A stretch of 64,000 nt of DNA, from contig NZ_JAHWGP010000026.1 of assembly GCF_020873915.1 (NCBI RefSeq), forward strand, positions 1-64,000, written 5' to 3'. Position numbers and translations under genes: made by a program. Source of the DNA: Streptomyces sp. DH5. Its GTDB lineage: Bacteria > Actinomycetota > Actinomycetes > Streptomycetales > Streptomycetaceae. Each line of letters starts with the position of its first letter. The stretch's first letter is position 1. Positions 44,084 to 54,396 of this stretch are shown here, piece after piece. Under the pieces are notes generated by a model, which was not told the origin of the DNA, ran no database searches, and saw nothing but the letters and a program-made list of their open reading frames with translations.

Positions 44084-44728
44084 TCAGCGGCCCCTGGTCA
44101 CGGCGGACAGCGGTGCCGCCTCGGTGAGGCCGGTGCGCAGGTCGCGGAGGACGGTGCCGAATCCGGGGGCGGACGCCGCGGCGCGACGGGTCAGGGCCTC
44201 GGCTCGGGCGTCGTCGAAGGAGCCGTGCGGCGCGGGCGGCAGGCCGGCCGCGGTCGCCAGGGCGAGGGCTGTCGCGATCGTTTCGGGAACCTGCCCGGCC
44301 GGTGCCGGACCGGTGAGGACCTGCCGGGCCTCACGGTGCAGGGCGTCCGCGCGGGCGGTGTCGGCCAGGACGTGGTCCACCGACGGGAACACCCCGAGCA
44401 CCCGGTGTTTCTCGGCGCGCAGGCAACCGTCGGCCACCAGTTGCTCCCGGACCGTGTCGAGGGTGTGCCGCGCGTACAGGGTCACCCAGGCGCGCCAGCG
44501 GTGCGGGAGGGATTCGCTGACCAGTTCCAGGAGGCCGTCCAGGACCGGGTCCCCGGTGCGGGAGTCCAGGTCGAGCGGTGTGACGATCCCGTCGTCGTCG
44601 GTCAGCAGACCGCGCCGGGCGAGCTCGGCGAGGGCGCCGGCCCGCACCAGGGGGGCCAGCCGTTGCGGGTCGGTGTCCCAGGCCGCCAGACAGAGACGGG
44701 CCGGCAGGGACAGCGGGCCGTTGGGCAC
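44084..44728 (-). CDS. GPP34 (Golgi phosphoprotein 3-like) family protein
   Basis: A 214-aa protein. LPARLCLAAWDTD, ALAELARRGLLTDDDGIV and VLDGLLELVSESLPHRWRAWVTLY match the GPP34 family. In eukaryotes this fold binds phosphatidylinositol 4-phosphate; in actinobacteria the many copies have no proven role. The GTG at 44728 has GGAGG 5 nt upstream. It is divergent from the ABC-F gene with a 314-nt region between. Confidence 0.83.
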   Translation of the reverse strand: MPNGPLSLPARLCLAAWDTDPQRLAPLVRAGALAELARRGLLTDDDGIVTPLDLDSRTGDPVLDGLLELVSESLPHRWRAWVTLYARHTLDTVREQLVADGCLRAEKHRVLGVFPSVDHVLADTARADALHREARQVLTGPAPAGQVPETIATALALATAAGLPPAPHGSFDDARAEALTRRAAASAPGFGTVLRDLRTGLTEAAPLSAVTRGR

Positions 44729-44771
44729 GGGGCCTCCTCGGGTGCGGTGACGCCGCGGTCCGGAAATGGCG

Positions 44772-44800
44772 TTGACAGCGCATTCGGCCGCTCGTAGCGT
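44772..44800 (+). promoter_or_regulatory. Consensus-like promoter with a long leader before the ABC-F gene
   Basis: TTGACA (44772-44777), 17-nt spacer, TAGCGT (44795-44800): a good housekeeping-sigma promoter. Transcription from about 44807 would give a leader of roughly 236 nt before the ATG at 45043. The leader holds a 10-codon ATG ORF (44825-44857, no Shine-Dalgarno) and a small GTCCC/GGGAC hairpin. The whole 44729-45042 stretch has no other gene. Confidence 0.6.
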
Positions 44801-45042
44801 TCGTGTCGGTTCTGTTGCCGTCGAATGGAGAAGGACGTTGCTCGTCTGAGGTTCTGAGACACCGCGTCACACCGGTCAGGTGTGTGCGCCGCGTGCGACC
44901 TCGGCGTTCGAGCCGTCCTTGCGGTCCCTTCGGGACAGGGCCCTTCTTCTGCCCACGCTCTCCCTCCGGCTGCCGGTCGTCGTCCCGCGGTGTCTCGATA
45001 CGCGTTTGCCCCTGATCGCCCCGAGCAACCGCGGAGGCCCGT

Positions 45043-46668
45043 ATGTCACCATCCCTCACCTGTACCTCTCTCGCCTTCACCTGGCCCGACGGCACCGCCG
45101 TCTTCGAGGGCCTCGACGCCGCCTTCGGCCCCGGCCGCACCGGGCTCGTCGGCGTCAACGGGTCGGGCAAGTCCACCCTGCTGAAACTGATCGCCGGTGA
45201 GCTCACCCCTGCCGACGGCGCCGTGCGGGTCGCGGGAGAGGTGGGCTACCTTCCGCAGAACGTGACGCTCGACACCGCGCTGCGGGTCGACGAGGCGCTC
45301 GGCATCGCCGCCCGCCGGGCCGCGCTGCACGCCATCGAGGCGGGCGACGTGGCGGAGGAGCACTTCGAGACCGTCGGCGACGACTGGGACGTCGAGGAAC
45401 GCGCCCTGGCCACGCTCGGCGAGCTCGGCCTCGGGCACATCGGCCTGGACCGCACGGTCGGAGAGGTGTCGGGCGGCGAGTCGGTGCTGCTGCGGCTCGC
45501 GGCGCTGCTGCTGCGGCGGCCGGACGTCCTGCTGCTCGACGAGCCCACCAACAACCTCGACCTGTACGCCCGCGGACGGCTGTACGCGGCCGTCGCGGAC
45601 TGGCCGGGCGTCATGATCGTGGTCAGCCACGACCGTGAACTGCTGGAGCTGGTCGACCAGATCGCCGATCTGCGCTCCGGCGGCATCACCTGGTACGGCG
45701 GCAACCACTCGGCGTACGAGGAGGCCCTGGCCGTCGAGCAGGAGGCCGCCGAGCGCATGGTGCGCGTCGCCGAGGCGGACCTGCGCAAGCAGAAGCGCGA
45801 ACTGGTGGACGCCCAGGTCAAACTGGCCCGTCGCAAGCGGTACGGGCAGAAGATGTTCGAGCAGAAGCGCGAGCCGAAGATCGTCATGGGGGCGCGCAAG
45901 CGCGCGGCACAGGAGTCCGCGGGCAAGCACCGCATCATGCACGAGGAGAGGCTGGCCGCGGCCAGGGGACGCCTCGACGACGCGGTGGAGGCCGTGCGGG
46001 ACGACGACGAGATCCGCGTCGACCTGCCGTACACGGCCGTACCGCCGGGCCGTGGCGTGCTCACGCTCATGGACCTGGAGCTCGCGCACGGCTCCCGGGT
46101 GCGCGGCGGCTTCGATCTGCGCGGCCCGGAGCGGGTGGCGCTGATCGGACGCAACGGTGCGGGCAAGACGACGCTGCTGCGGACGATCGCCGGGGAGCTG
46201 GAGCCGGTGTCGGGCGAGGCGAAGGTGCAGGTGCCCCTGCGGTTCCTGCCGCAGCGCCTGGACGTCCTCGACCCGGAGCTGACCGTCGCCGAGAACGTGG
46301 CCCGGTTCGCTCCCGGCGCCACCGACAACCGGGTCAGGGCCCGGCTCGCCCGCTTCCTGTTCCGGGGCGCCCGCGCCGACCGGAAGGCGGCCACGCTCTC
46401 CGGCGGTGAGCGGTTCCGGGCGGCGCTGGCCGCGCTGATGCTGGCGGAGCCCGCGCCGCAGCTGCTGATGCTGGACGAGCCGACGAACAACCTCGACATG
46501 GCGAGCGTCCGGCAGCTCACCACGGCCCTGGAGTCGTACGAGGGGGCACTGATCGTGGCCAGTCACGATCTGCCGTTCCTGGGGTCGGTCGGCATCACCC
46601 GGTGGGTGCTGATGGAGGAGGGGGAGCTGAAGGAAATCGGGACAGAGCCTGTCGGGTATTCCGCCTAG
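45043..46668 (+). CDS. ABC-F family ATPase, antibiotic-resistance type
   Basis: A 541-aa tandem ATPase without membrane segments. Walker A motifs are GVNGSGKST and GRNGAGKTT, signatures VSGGE and LSGGE, and Walker B LLLLDEPTNNLDL and LLMLDEPTNNLDM. The interdomain linker is rich in Lys/Arg (LRKQKRELVDAQ). The overall form recalls ribosome-protecting ABC-F proteins of Streptomyces. CGGAGG lies 6 nt before the ATG. A long leader and a UvrA-like gene 10 nt downstream support an inducible drug-response role, which is inference. It is not closely alike to the other ABC-F protein encoded at 26433-28073. Confidence 0.9.
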   Translation: MSPSLTCTSLAFTWPDGTAVFEGLDAAFGPGRTGLVGVNGSGKSTLLKLIAGELTPADGAVRVAGEVGYLPQNVTLDTALRVDEALGIAARRAALHAIEAGDVAEEHFETVGDDWDVEERALATLGELGLGHIGLDRTVGEVSGGESVLLRLAALLLRRPDVLLLDEPTNNLDLYARGRLYAAVADWPGVMIVVSHDRELLELVDQIADLRSGGITWYGGNHSAYEEALAVEQEAAERMVRVAEADLRKQKRELVDAQVKLARRKRYGQKMFEQKREPKIVMGARKRAAQESAGKHRIMHEERLAAARGRLDDAVEAVRDDDEIRVDLPYTAVPPGRGVLTLMDLELAHGSRVRGGFDLRGPERVALIGRNGAGKTTLLRTIAGELEPVSGEAKVQVPLRFLPQRLDVLDPELTVAENVARFAPGATDNRVRARLARFLFRGARADRKAATLSGGERFRAALAALMLAEPAPQLLMLDEPTNNLDMASVRQLTTALESYEGALIVASHDLPFLGSVGITRWVLMEEGELKEIGTEPVGYSA

Positions 46669-46678
46669 CGTCGGCCGT

Positions 46679-48943
<2,265 letters not shown>

Positions 48944-49097
48944 GGCGGTTACCGGTGGTACACCTCATCGCGGCCCGGGGTGGTCCGGTCCTGGTTCGCC
49001 CTGCATGATGGCTGCGCCGACGCCCGCGGGAGGCCTGCCGTTCCCCGGACTCCCCGGACACGGCCGAGCCCTGCCCGTCCGTCCGAAAGGCGCATCC

Positions 49098-49874
49098 GTG
49101 CCCAGCAAGAAGGCCCTCGTCCGCCGTCCCTCCCCCCGTCTGGCCGAAGGGCTGGTGACGCACATCGAACGGGCAGGCGTCGACTTCGACCGCGCGGTGG
49201 AGCAGTGGGAGGCGTACACGGAGGCGCTGCGCACCCACGGCTGGGAGACGATCGAGGTGGACCCCGCCGACGACTGCCCGGACTCGGTGTTCGTGGAGGA
49301 CACGGTGGTGATGTACCGGAACGTGGCGCTGATCGCCCGCTCCGGTGCCGAGTCCCGGCGCGGGGAGACCCCCGGGGTCGAGGAGGCCGTGGCCGCGCTG
49401 GGCTGCTCGGTCAACTGGGTCTGGGAGCCGGGCACGCTGGACGGCGGCGACGTGCTGAAGGTCGGCGACACCGTGTACGTGGGCCGTGGCGGGCGGACCA
49501 ACGCGGCCGGGGTGCGGCAGGTGCGGGCCGCGTTCGAGCCGCTGGGGGCGCGGGTGGTCGCGGTGCCCGTCGCCCGGGTGCTGCATCTGAAGTCGGCGGT
49601 CACGGCGCTGCCGGACGGGACGGTCGTGGGGCACGTCCCGCACATGGACGCGCCCTCGTTGTTCCCGCGCTTCCTGCCCGTCCCGGAGGGGCCCGGGTCG
49701 CATGTGGTGCTGCTCGGCGGGAACAGGCTGCTGATGGCGGCGAGCGCGCCGAAGACGGCGGAGCTGTTCGCGGATCTCGGCTACGAGCCGGTCCCGGTGG
49801 ACATCGGTGAGTTCGAGAAGCTCGAGGGCTGTGTGACGTGCCTTTCGGTGCGCCTGCGGGACCTGCACGCCTGA
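49098..49874 (+). CDS. ddaH: N(G),N(G)-dimethylarginine dimethylaminohydrolase
   Basis: A 258-aa pentein-fold hydrolase, the length of the S. coelicolor enzyme. The nucleophile is the Cys in GCVTCLSVRL (about residue 248), the catalytic His is in RVLHLKSAVT, and DSVFVEDTVV and LDGGDVLKVG are the substrate-binding blocks. It converts dimethylarginine to citrulline and dimethylamine. The GTG at 49098 with AAAGG 8 nt upstream is chosen; a longer frame starts at 49005 but has no support. It stands alone, with no arginine or urea-cycle gene nearby. Confidence 0.93.
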   Translation: MPSKKALVRRPSPRLAEGLVTHIERAGVDFDRAVEQWEAYTEALRTHGWETIEVDPADDCPDSVFVEDTVVMYRNVALIARSGAESRRGETPGVEEAVAALGCSVNWVWEPGTLDGGDVLKVGDTVYVGRGGRTNAAGVRQVRAAFEPLGARVVAVPVARVLHLKSAVTALPDGTVVGHVPHMDAPSLFPRFLPVPEGPGSHVVLLGGNRLLMAASAPKTAELFADLGYEPVPVDIGEFEKLEGCVTCLSVRLRDLHA

Positions 49875-49984
49875 CCGGCGCCCTTGTCACCCGTACGGCG
49901 CAGCCGCCTACGGCTGGGGGTGTCCGGCGGCGCCACGCTCACCCATAAGGACCCCGCTGATCAGCGCTCTTTACAGCGACCTTA

Positions 49985-50029
49985 GCCTACGGCTACGTAA
50001 CCTACGGCTACGTAGCCTACGATTCCGTA
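49985..50029. promoter_or_regulatory. Triple 15-bp direct repeat upstream of the desaturase gene (candidate operator array)
   Basis: Three head-to-tail 15-bp units at 49985, 50000 and 50015 share CCTACG...CGTA; the first two differ only at the first base. Units contain TACGTA-type palindromes, and CCTACG with CCGTAGG forms a larger dyad. The array ends 57 nt before the desaturase start. From memory such AACCTACGG-like sites are used by TetR-family lipid regulators, but none is encoded here. Confidence 0.6.
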
Positions 50030-50085
50030 GGTTCCCGGCACCGCTCGCCGGACCTCCCCGTGTCACTGTCCCCCTGGAGTCATCC

Positions 50086-51060
50086 GTGTCGCTCACTTCT
50101 CCCCACCCTGGCAGCCCTTCGGTCTGGACCGACGCCCGACTGTTGTACGCGCTGGAGGAAGTGGTCGAGAAGGAACTCAACCGGCATCTGAAGGTCACCA
50201 AGGACTGGATGCCGCACGAGTACGTGCCGTGGAGCGACGGGCGCAACTTCCCGGGCTTCTTCGAGGACGGCGAGGCCTGGGACAAGGAGCAGTCGAAGGT
50301 CACCGAGGTCGGCCGGATCGCCCTGGTGGTGAACCTGCTGACCGAGGACAACCTGCCCAGCTACCACCACGAGATCGCCACGCTGTTCGGCCGGGAGGGC
50401 GCCTGGGGCACCTGGGTGCACCGCTGGACGGCCGAGGAGGGCCGGCACGGCATCGTGATGCGGGACTACCTGCTCGCCTCGCGGGCGGTGGACCCGGACA
50501 AGCTGGAGCAGTTCCGCATGTCGCACATGAGCGAGGGCTTCGAGTCGGACAACCGGCACTCGATGCTCCACTCCATCGCCTACGTCGCCTTCCAGGAGCT
50601 GGCCACCCGCATCTCGCACCGCAACACCGGCCACCAGTCGGGTGACCCGGTCTGCGACCGCATGCTGGCCCGCATCGCGACCGACGAGAACCTGCACATG
50701 GTGTTCTACCGCAACCTGCTCAAGTCGGCCTTCGAGCTCGCCCCCGACCTCACGATGCAGGCGGTGCGCGACGTCGTGGTCGACTTCCGGATGCCCGGCC
50801 ACGGCATCCCCGGGTTCGAGCGGGCGGCGGCGCAGATGGCCATCGGTGAGGTGTACAACCTGCGCATCCACCACGACGACGTGCTGCAGCCGGTGCTCCG
50901 CTTCCTGAAGGTCATGGAGATCGACGGGCTGGGCCCGGAGGGCCTCAAGGCCCAGGAGGAACTGGGCCTGTTCATGGGCGGCCTGGACGCGGAGGCGGCG
51001 AAGTTCGACGAGAAGCTGGCGGCCCGCAAGGCCCGGATGGCGGCCCGCGCCGCACAGTGA
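50086..51060 (+). CDS. Acyl-ACP desaturase (stearoyl-ACP 9-desaturase-like)
   Basis: A 324-aa soluble ferritin-fold desaturase. The two di-iron motifs are AEEGRH (Glu117, Glu118, His121) and TDENLH (Asp200, Glu201, His204), the second with Asp in place of the usual first Glu. It introduces a double bond into an acyl-ACP using ferredoxin, as DesA proteins of mycobacteria do. GGAG lies 8 nt before the GTG start. A 15-bp triple repeat upstream suggests tight control by membrane-lipid state. No ferredoxin gene is adjacent. Confidence 0.92.
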   Translation: MSLTSPHPGSPSVWTDARLLYALEEVVEKELNRHLKVTKDWMPHEYVPWSDGRNFPGFFEDGEAWDKEQSKVTEVGRIALVVNLLTEDNLPSYHHEIATLFGREGAWGTWVHRWTAEEGRHGIVMRDYLLASRAVDPDKLEQFRMSHMSEGFESDNRHSMLHSIAYVAFQELATRISHRNTGHQSGDPVCDRMLARIATDENLHMVFYRNLLKSAFELAPDLTMQAVRDVVVDFRMPGHGIPGFERAAAQMAIGEVYNLRIHHDDVLQPVLRFLKVMEIDGLGPEGLKAQEELGLFMGGLDAEAAKFDEKLAARKARMAARAAQ

Positions 51061-51210
51061 GGCCGACGAGGACGGGGCGGCTGGACTCGGACCAGCGTGC
51101 TCCCGGTTCTGGAGACCCGGCGCGTCGGCCTCTGCGCTACGGCCCCGCCCTCGGGGCCCGGCGTACCGGCCCGCTGCCGGGTCTCATCCCGTCACGACGG
51201 CCGGGCCGGG

Positions 51211-52573
51211 TCACCACACCGCCTCCTCGTAGTCCTTCAGGAACACCCCGGCCACCGGGTCCCCGGCCTCTCCCCGCACGATGGGGTCGTACACCCGGGC
51301 CGCCCCGTCGACGACGTCCAGCGGGGTGCGGAAACCGGCCCGCGCCATCCGGGCCTTCTTCGGCGCGGGGTTCTCGTCGGTGATCCAGCCGGTGTCCACG
51401 GCGCACATGTGCACGCCCCGCTCGGCGAGTTCGGCCGCGCTGGTGCGGGTGAGCATGTTGAGCGCGGCCTTGGCCATGTTCGTGTGGGGATGGCCGGGCA
51501 TCTTGTTGCGCACCGCGAACCGGCCCTCGACCGCGGTCACGTTGACGATGTAGCGCCGTGGGTGCGGTGAGGCGAGCAGCAGCGGCAGCAGCCGGTCGTA
51601 CAGCAGCGCCGGGGCGAGGGCGTTGACGAGCTGGGTCTCCAGGACTTCGGCGGGGTCGAGCGCGCCGAGCCGGGCCGACCAGGAGTTCTCCGGGGACGGG
51701 TCGGGCAGCAGCCCCGCCTCGTCTGCCTCGCGCAGGGCCACCGGCAGCGTGGCGCGCCCGTCGCCGAGCATCCGCATCGGGGTGAAGCCCGGTGCCCGCC
51801 GCGCGCCCTCGGGCAGCCGGTCACGCTCCCCGGAGGCGAGCCCCGCGTACGACTCCGGCGGCCTCCGTATCGTCTGCGCGGCGTTGTTGACGAGGATGTC
51901 CAGGGGTGTGCCCTCGCCGCGCAGTTCCTCACACAGGCCCAGCACCTGGCGGGGGTCGCGCAGGTCGACGGCGAGCACGTGGAGCCGGTCGAGCCACTTC
52001 GCGCTGCCCGGCTCCGCCCGGAAGCGCCGGACGGTGTCGTGCGGGAAGCGGCTGGTGACGATCAGGTCCACGCCGTCGCGCAGCATCATGAGCGCCAGCT
52101 GGAAGCCGATCTTCACGCGGCCGCCGGTGAGCAGGGCCCGGCGGCCGGTCAGGTCGGTGATGAGGGCGCGCCGGGCGCGGTTGTCGGCGGCGCAGCCCGG
52201 GCAGAGCCGGTGGTAGAAGGCGTCGACCTGTCGATAGGCCGACTTGCAGACATAGCAGTGGCGGGCCTTAGGCCGACTTGCAGACATAGCAGTGGCGGGC
52301 CTTGTGGAAGACACCGGGGCGGCCGGGGGCGGCCAGCGGTGCGTCCTCGCGGCGGTCCGGGGAGCCGGTGGCCGTGGCCGCCATCGTCGCGGCGTCGGCC
52401 GCGGACGCCGCCTCGCCTCGGGCCCTGCGGCGCCGGGCCTGCCCGTCGCGGGCGAAGGACGCCGCGACGTGCTCGGCGTGCAGGCGCACCGGGTCGTCGG
52501 CGGGCAGCCGGCGCAGCCGGCCGACCGTGCGGTGGAAGGCGGACAGCTCTTCCCCGGTGATGCCGTCGCCCAT
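51211..52573 (-). pseudogene. Short-chain dehydrogenase gene interrupted by a 34-bp tandem duplication
   Basis: Two frames belong to one gene. The first (52573 to 52268) reads MGDGITGEELSAFHRTVGRL through KARHCYVCKSA and stops at a TAA created by the duplication. The second (to 51211) resumes with the repeated KARHCYVCKSA, then YRQVDAFYHRLCPGC, the SDR motif ALLTGGRVKIGFQLAL, and the C-terminal DVVDGAARVYDPIV. Removing one 34-bp copy (52236-52303) exactly rejoins them into a 442-aa protein with a CX2C...CX2C zinc-like site before an SDR domain. The catalytic Tyr-Lys is not the usual YXXXK, so the reaction is unknown. As sequenced the gene is broken, possibly reversibly. Confidence 0.85.
52236..52303. 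repeat. Perfect 34-bp tandem duplication
   Basis: Two identical 34-bp copies, 52236-52269 and 52270-52303, with no intervening base and no mismatch. Because 34 is not a multiple of three, the extra copy shifts the frame of the SDR gene and creates the stop at 52268-52270. Perfect identity suggests it is recent. Confidence 0.95.
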
Positions 52574-52688
52574 GGGACGCCCCCCGTGTGTGTGGTACCG
52601 AGGGCAGGTCCGGATACGGACCGGCGTGCCCCGTGCTCGTGGAGGCGCGCCTGCCGCTGGGCTGCGTCGCGCTGTCGCCCCCGTGCGG

Positions 52689-52759
52689 CCCGGCCGACCG
52701 GATTCGAACCGACGTTCCATCTGAGCAAGGCGGTGCGTCTGCCTCTGCGCCACGTCCGG
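52689..52759 (-). tRNA. tRNA-like sequence, identity undetermined
   Basis: On the minus strand a 71-nt segment folds like a tRNA. The acceptor is CCGGACG with CGGCCGG (6 of 7 pairs), and the D arm is GCG/CGC with loop AGAGGCAG. The T arm is GTCGG-TTCGAAT-CCGGT, with the GGTTCGAATCC core typical of tRNAs. The anticodon stem has a mismatch, and the loop TTGCTCA would give GCT with an unusual C37. The variable loop is only 3 nt, so it is not a normal tRNA-Ser. No CCA is encoded. It may be a decayed or unusual tRNA. Confidence 0.5.
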
Positions 52760-52831
52760 CCGCGGACAGATCCTCACCAGGGAACTCGTGTCGGCCGTAC
52801 CGGTTTCGTCCAGCCCTTCGTCCAGCGGGAA

Positions 52832-53077
52832 CTAGCGTGCCGCGCGCCGCAGTTCCAGACGTTCCTTCTCCGACAGGCCGCCCCAGACGCCGAAGCGCAT
52901 GTCGTGGGAGAGGGCGTACTCGAGGCAGGTGGCGCGTATCGGGCAGAGACCGCAGATGCGCTTGGCCTCACGGACCGAACTGCCGGGCTCGGGGAAGAAG
53001 AAGTCCCCTCCCGTCTGCGCGCACAACGCCTCGGCCTGCCAGGTGAGATCGGGCGACGGGAATGTGTCGGTGTGCAT
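52832..53077 (-). CDS. WhiB-like iron-sulfur regulatory protein
   Basis: An 81-aa WhiB-family protein. The four cluster-binding cysteines are Cys19, Cys42, Cys45 and Cys51 (CGLCPIRATC holds three), followed by the GVWGG turn (63-67) and a short basic C-terminal region (LELRRAAR). Wbl proteins hold a [4Fe-4S] cluster and bind sigma factor region 4 to control development or stress genes. The ATG at 53077 gives MHTDTFPSPDLTW, the expected start; no good Shine-Dalgarno precedes it. Assignment to a particular Wbl class is not attempted. Confidence 0.92.
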   Translation of the reverse strand: MHTDTFPSPDLTWQAEALCAQTGGDFFFPEPGSSVREAKRICGLCPIRATCLEYALSHDMRFGVWGGLSEKERLELRRAAR

Positions 53078-53229
53078 GGCCGGAAGCGTGCCGGACGGTG
53101 AAAAACGTTCGATCAACGCCGCATCAACGCGGGACCGGCACCGGGGCCCGGCCGGACCGCCCGGCCCGGCCCGGCGACGGCACGATGATGGCCTGATGGG
53201 CTCCGCCGCACACGGCGGCGCGCCGGAGG

Positions 53230-54024
53230 TCAGGTCTGTCGCGGATCGCCCCTCAGGACGGCGAACCGCGCTCCGTACGGGTCCTCCAGCCGGGCGAGCC
53301 GACCGACACCGGCGACGGACGTGGCGGGCATCCGCACCGTGCCGCCCAGCTCGACGGCCCTGGCGACGACGGCGTCCGTGTCCTCCACTCCGATGTACGG
53401 CAGCCAGGAGGGACGTCCGGTCTCCGCCTCCACGGGGCCGTCGTCCGGGGGGACCATCCCGCCGAACATGCCCTCCTCGCCCGTACCGGCGGGGTTGAGC
53501 GAGGTGTACGGCCCACCCGGGAAGTGCACCGCCGAGGTCTCCCAGCCGAGGGCCGAGCGGTAGAAGGCCGCGGCACGGGCGATGTCCGGGGTGTGCAGCT
53601 CGACCCAGCACAGGGCGCCGGCCTCACCGGCCGCTTCGATGCCCTTGCGCCCCGCCGGCTGCCAGATGCCGAAGGGGGCGCCCGTGTGGTCGGCGAGGAC
53701 CGCCGCCCTGCCCTGCTCCCCCACGTCCACCGCAGGCATGGGCACGCTGCCCCCGGCGTGCGCCGCCGCCCTCGCGGTGGCGTCCGCGTCGGAGCTCTGG
53801 AAGTAGACGGTCCACGCGGGCGATCCCCGCCCGGGTGTGACGCGCATGCCGCCGGCAACAATCCGCCCGGCCAGCTCGAAGAAGCCGTAGCCGTCGGCGT
53901 CGGGTCCCGCCGAGCGGAACGCCCAGCCGAACAGGCCGCCGTAGAAGGACGCGGCGCCCTCGATGTCGGAGGTGCCGACGTCGATCCAGCTCGGGGCGCC
54001 GTCGACGAAGCGGGTGGTGAGCAT
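53230..54024 (-). CDS. Two-domain VOC (glyoxalase-fold) protein
   Basis: A 264-aa protein made of two similar VOC domains. The first is SWIDVGTSDIEGAASFYGGLFGWAF to AAVLADHTGAPFGIWQP. The second is CWVELHTPDIARAAAFYRSALGWET to ARLEDPYGARFAVL. The pattern is like the 27-kDa antigen CFP30B family of actinobacteria. These may be lyases, dioxygenases or resistance-type binding proteins; metal ligands are not conserved well enough to tell. The ATG at 54024 has GGAGGAGG upstream. Confidence 0.87.
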   Translation of the reverse strand: MLTTRFVDGAPSWIDVGTSDIEGAASFYGGLFGWAFRSAGPDADGYGFFELAGRIVAGGMRVTPGRGSPAWTVYFQSSDADATARAAAHAGGSVPMPAVDVGEQGRAAVLADHTGAPFGIWQPAGRKGIEAAGEAGALCWVELHTPDIARAAAFYRSALGWETSAVHFPGGPYTSLNPAGTGEEGMFGGMVPPDDGPVEAETGRPSWLPYIGVEDTDAVVARAVELGGTVRMPATSVAGVGRLARLEDPYGARFAVLRGDPRQT

Positions 54025-54396
54025 GGTGCCTCCTCCGGGAGTTCCCGTCGCCTGCCGTGCCGAGTCTTCCACCGCCCGCCGACCGTCACCGCCGGAGCAC
54101 CCGGACGGGTGTGTGCCGGACGCGGGCCCGGTTCCGCGGAGGCCACACCTCTGATCCTGTCGCGGGACGGAGCGCGAGGTCCGGTCCTCGCGAGCCACGG
54201 GGGCGTCGCCCTCACCCGCGTGCGGCGGTGACGTCGCCCCGCCACGACCGGCCCCGGGCCGGTGGCCACCCGCACGTCCCGGCAGCCGTCGAGCCGGCCC
54301 GCCACAGTGGCACGGCCGGACGCGCCGGTGACGGGAGCGGGGGTCGCGAGCGAGCCGGCCCGCCCCCGGCCCGGGGCCCCGGGGCGCGGGGCCCGC
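54025..54396. other. GC-rich intergenic region without a gene
   Basis: About 372 nt between the VOC gene start and the lacI-type stop, both on the minus strand. The part nearest 54360-54395 is almost pure G/C with short CCGGGG palindromes that might end transcription of the regulator gene. Nothing here looks coding. Confidence 0.45.

Noticed and set aside
44880-45200. GTG-started 106-codon ORF in the ABC-F leader
   Set aside because: Runs out of frame into the ABC-F gene and has no Shine-Dalgarno or family signature; only the leader as a whole is reported.
52689-52759. Calling the tRNA-like sequence tRNA-Ser(GCT)
   Set aside because: Bacterial tRNA-Ser has a long variable arm; here the variable loop is about 3 nt and the anticodon stem is mismatched.
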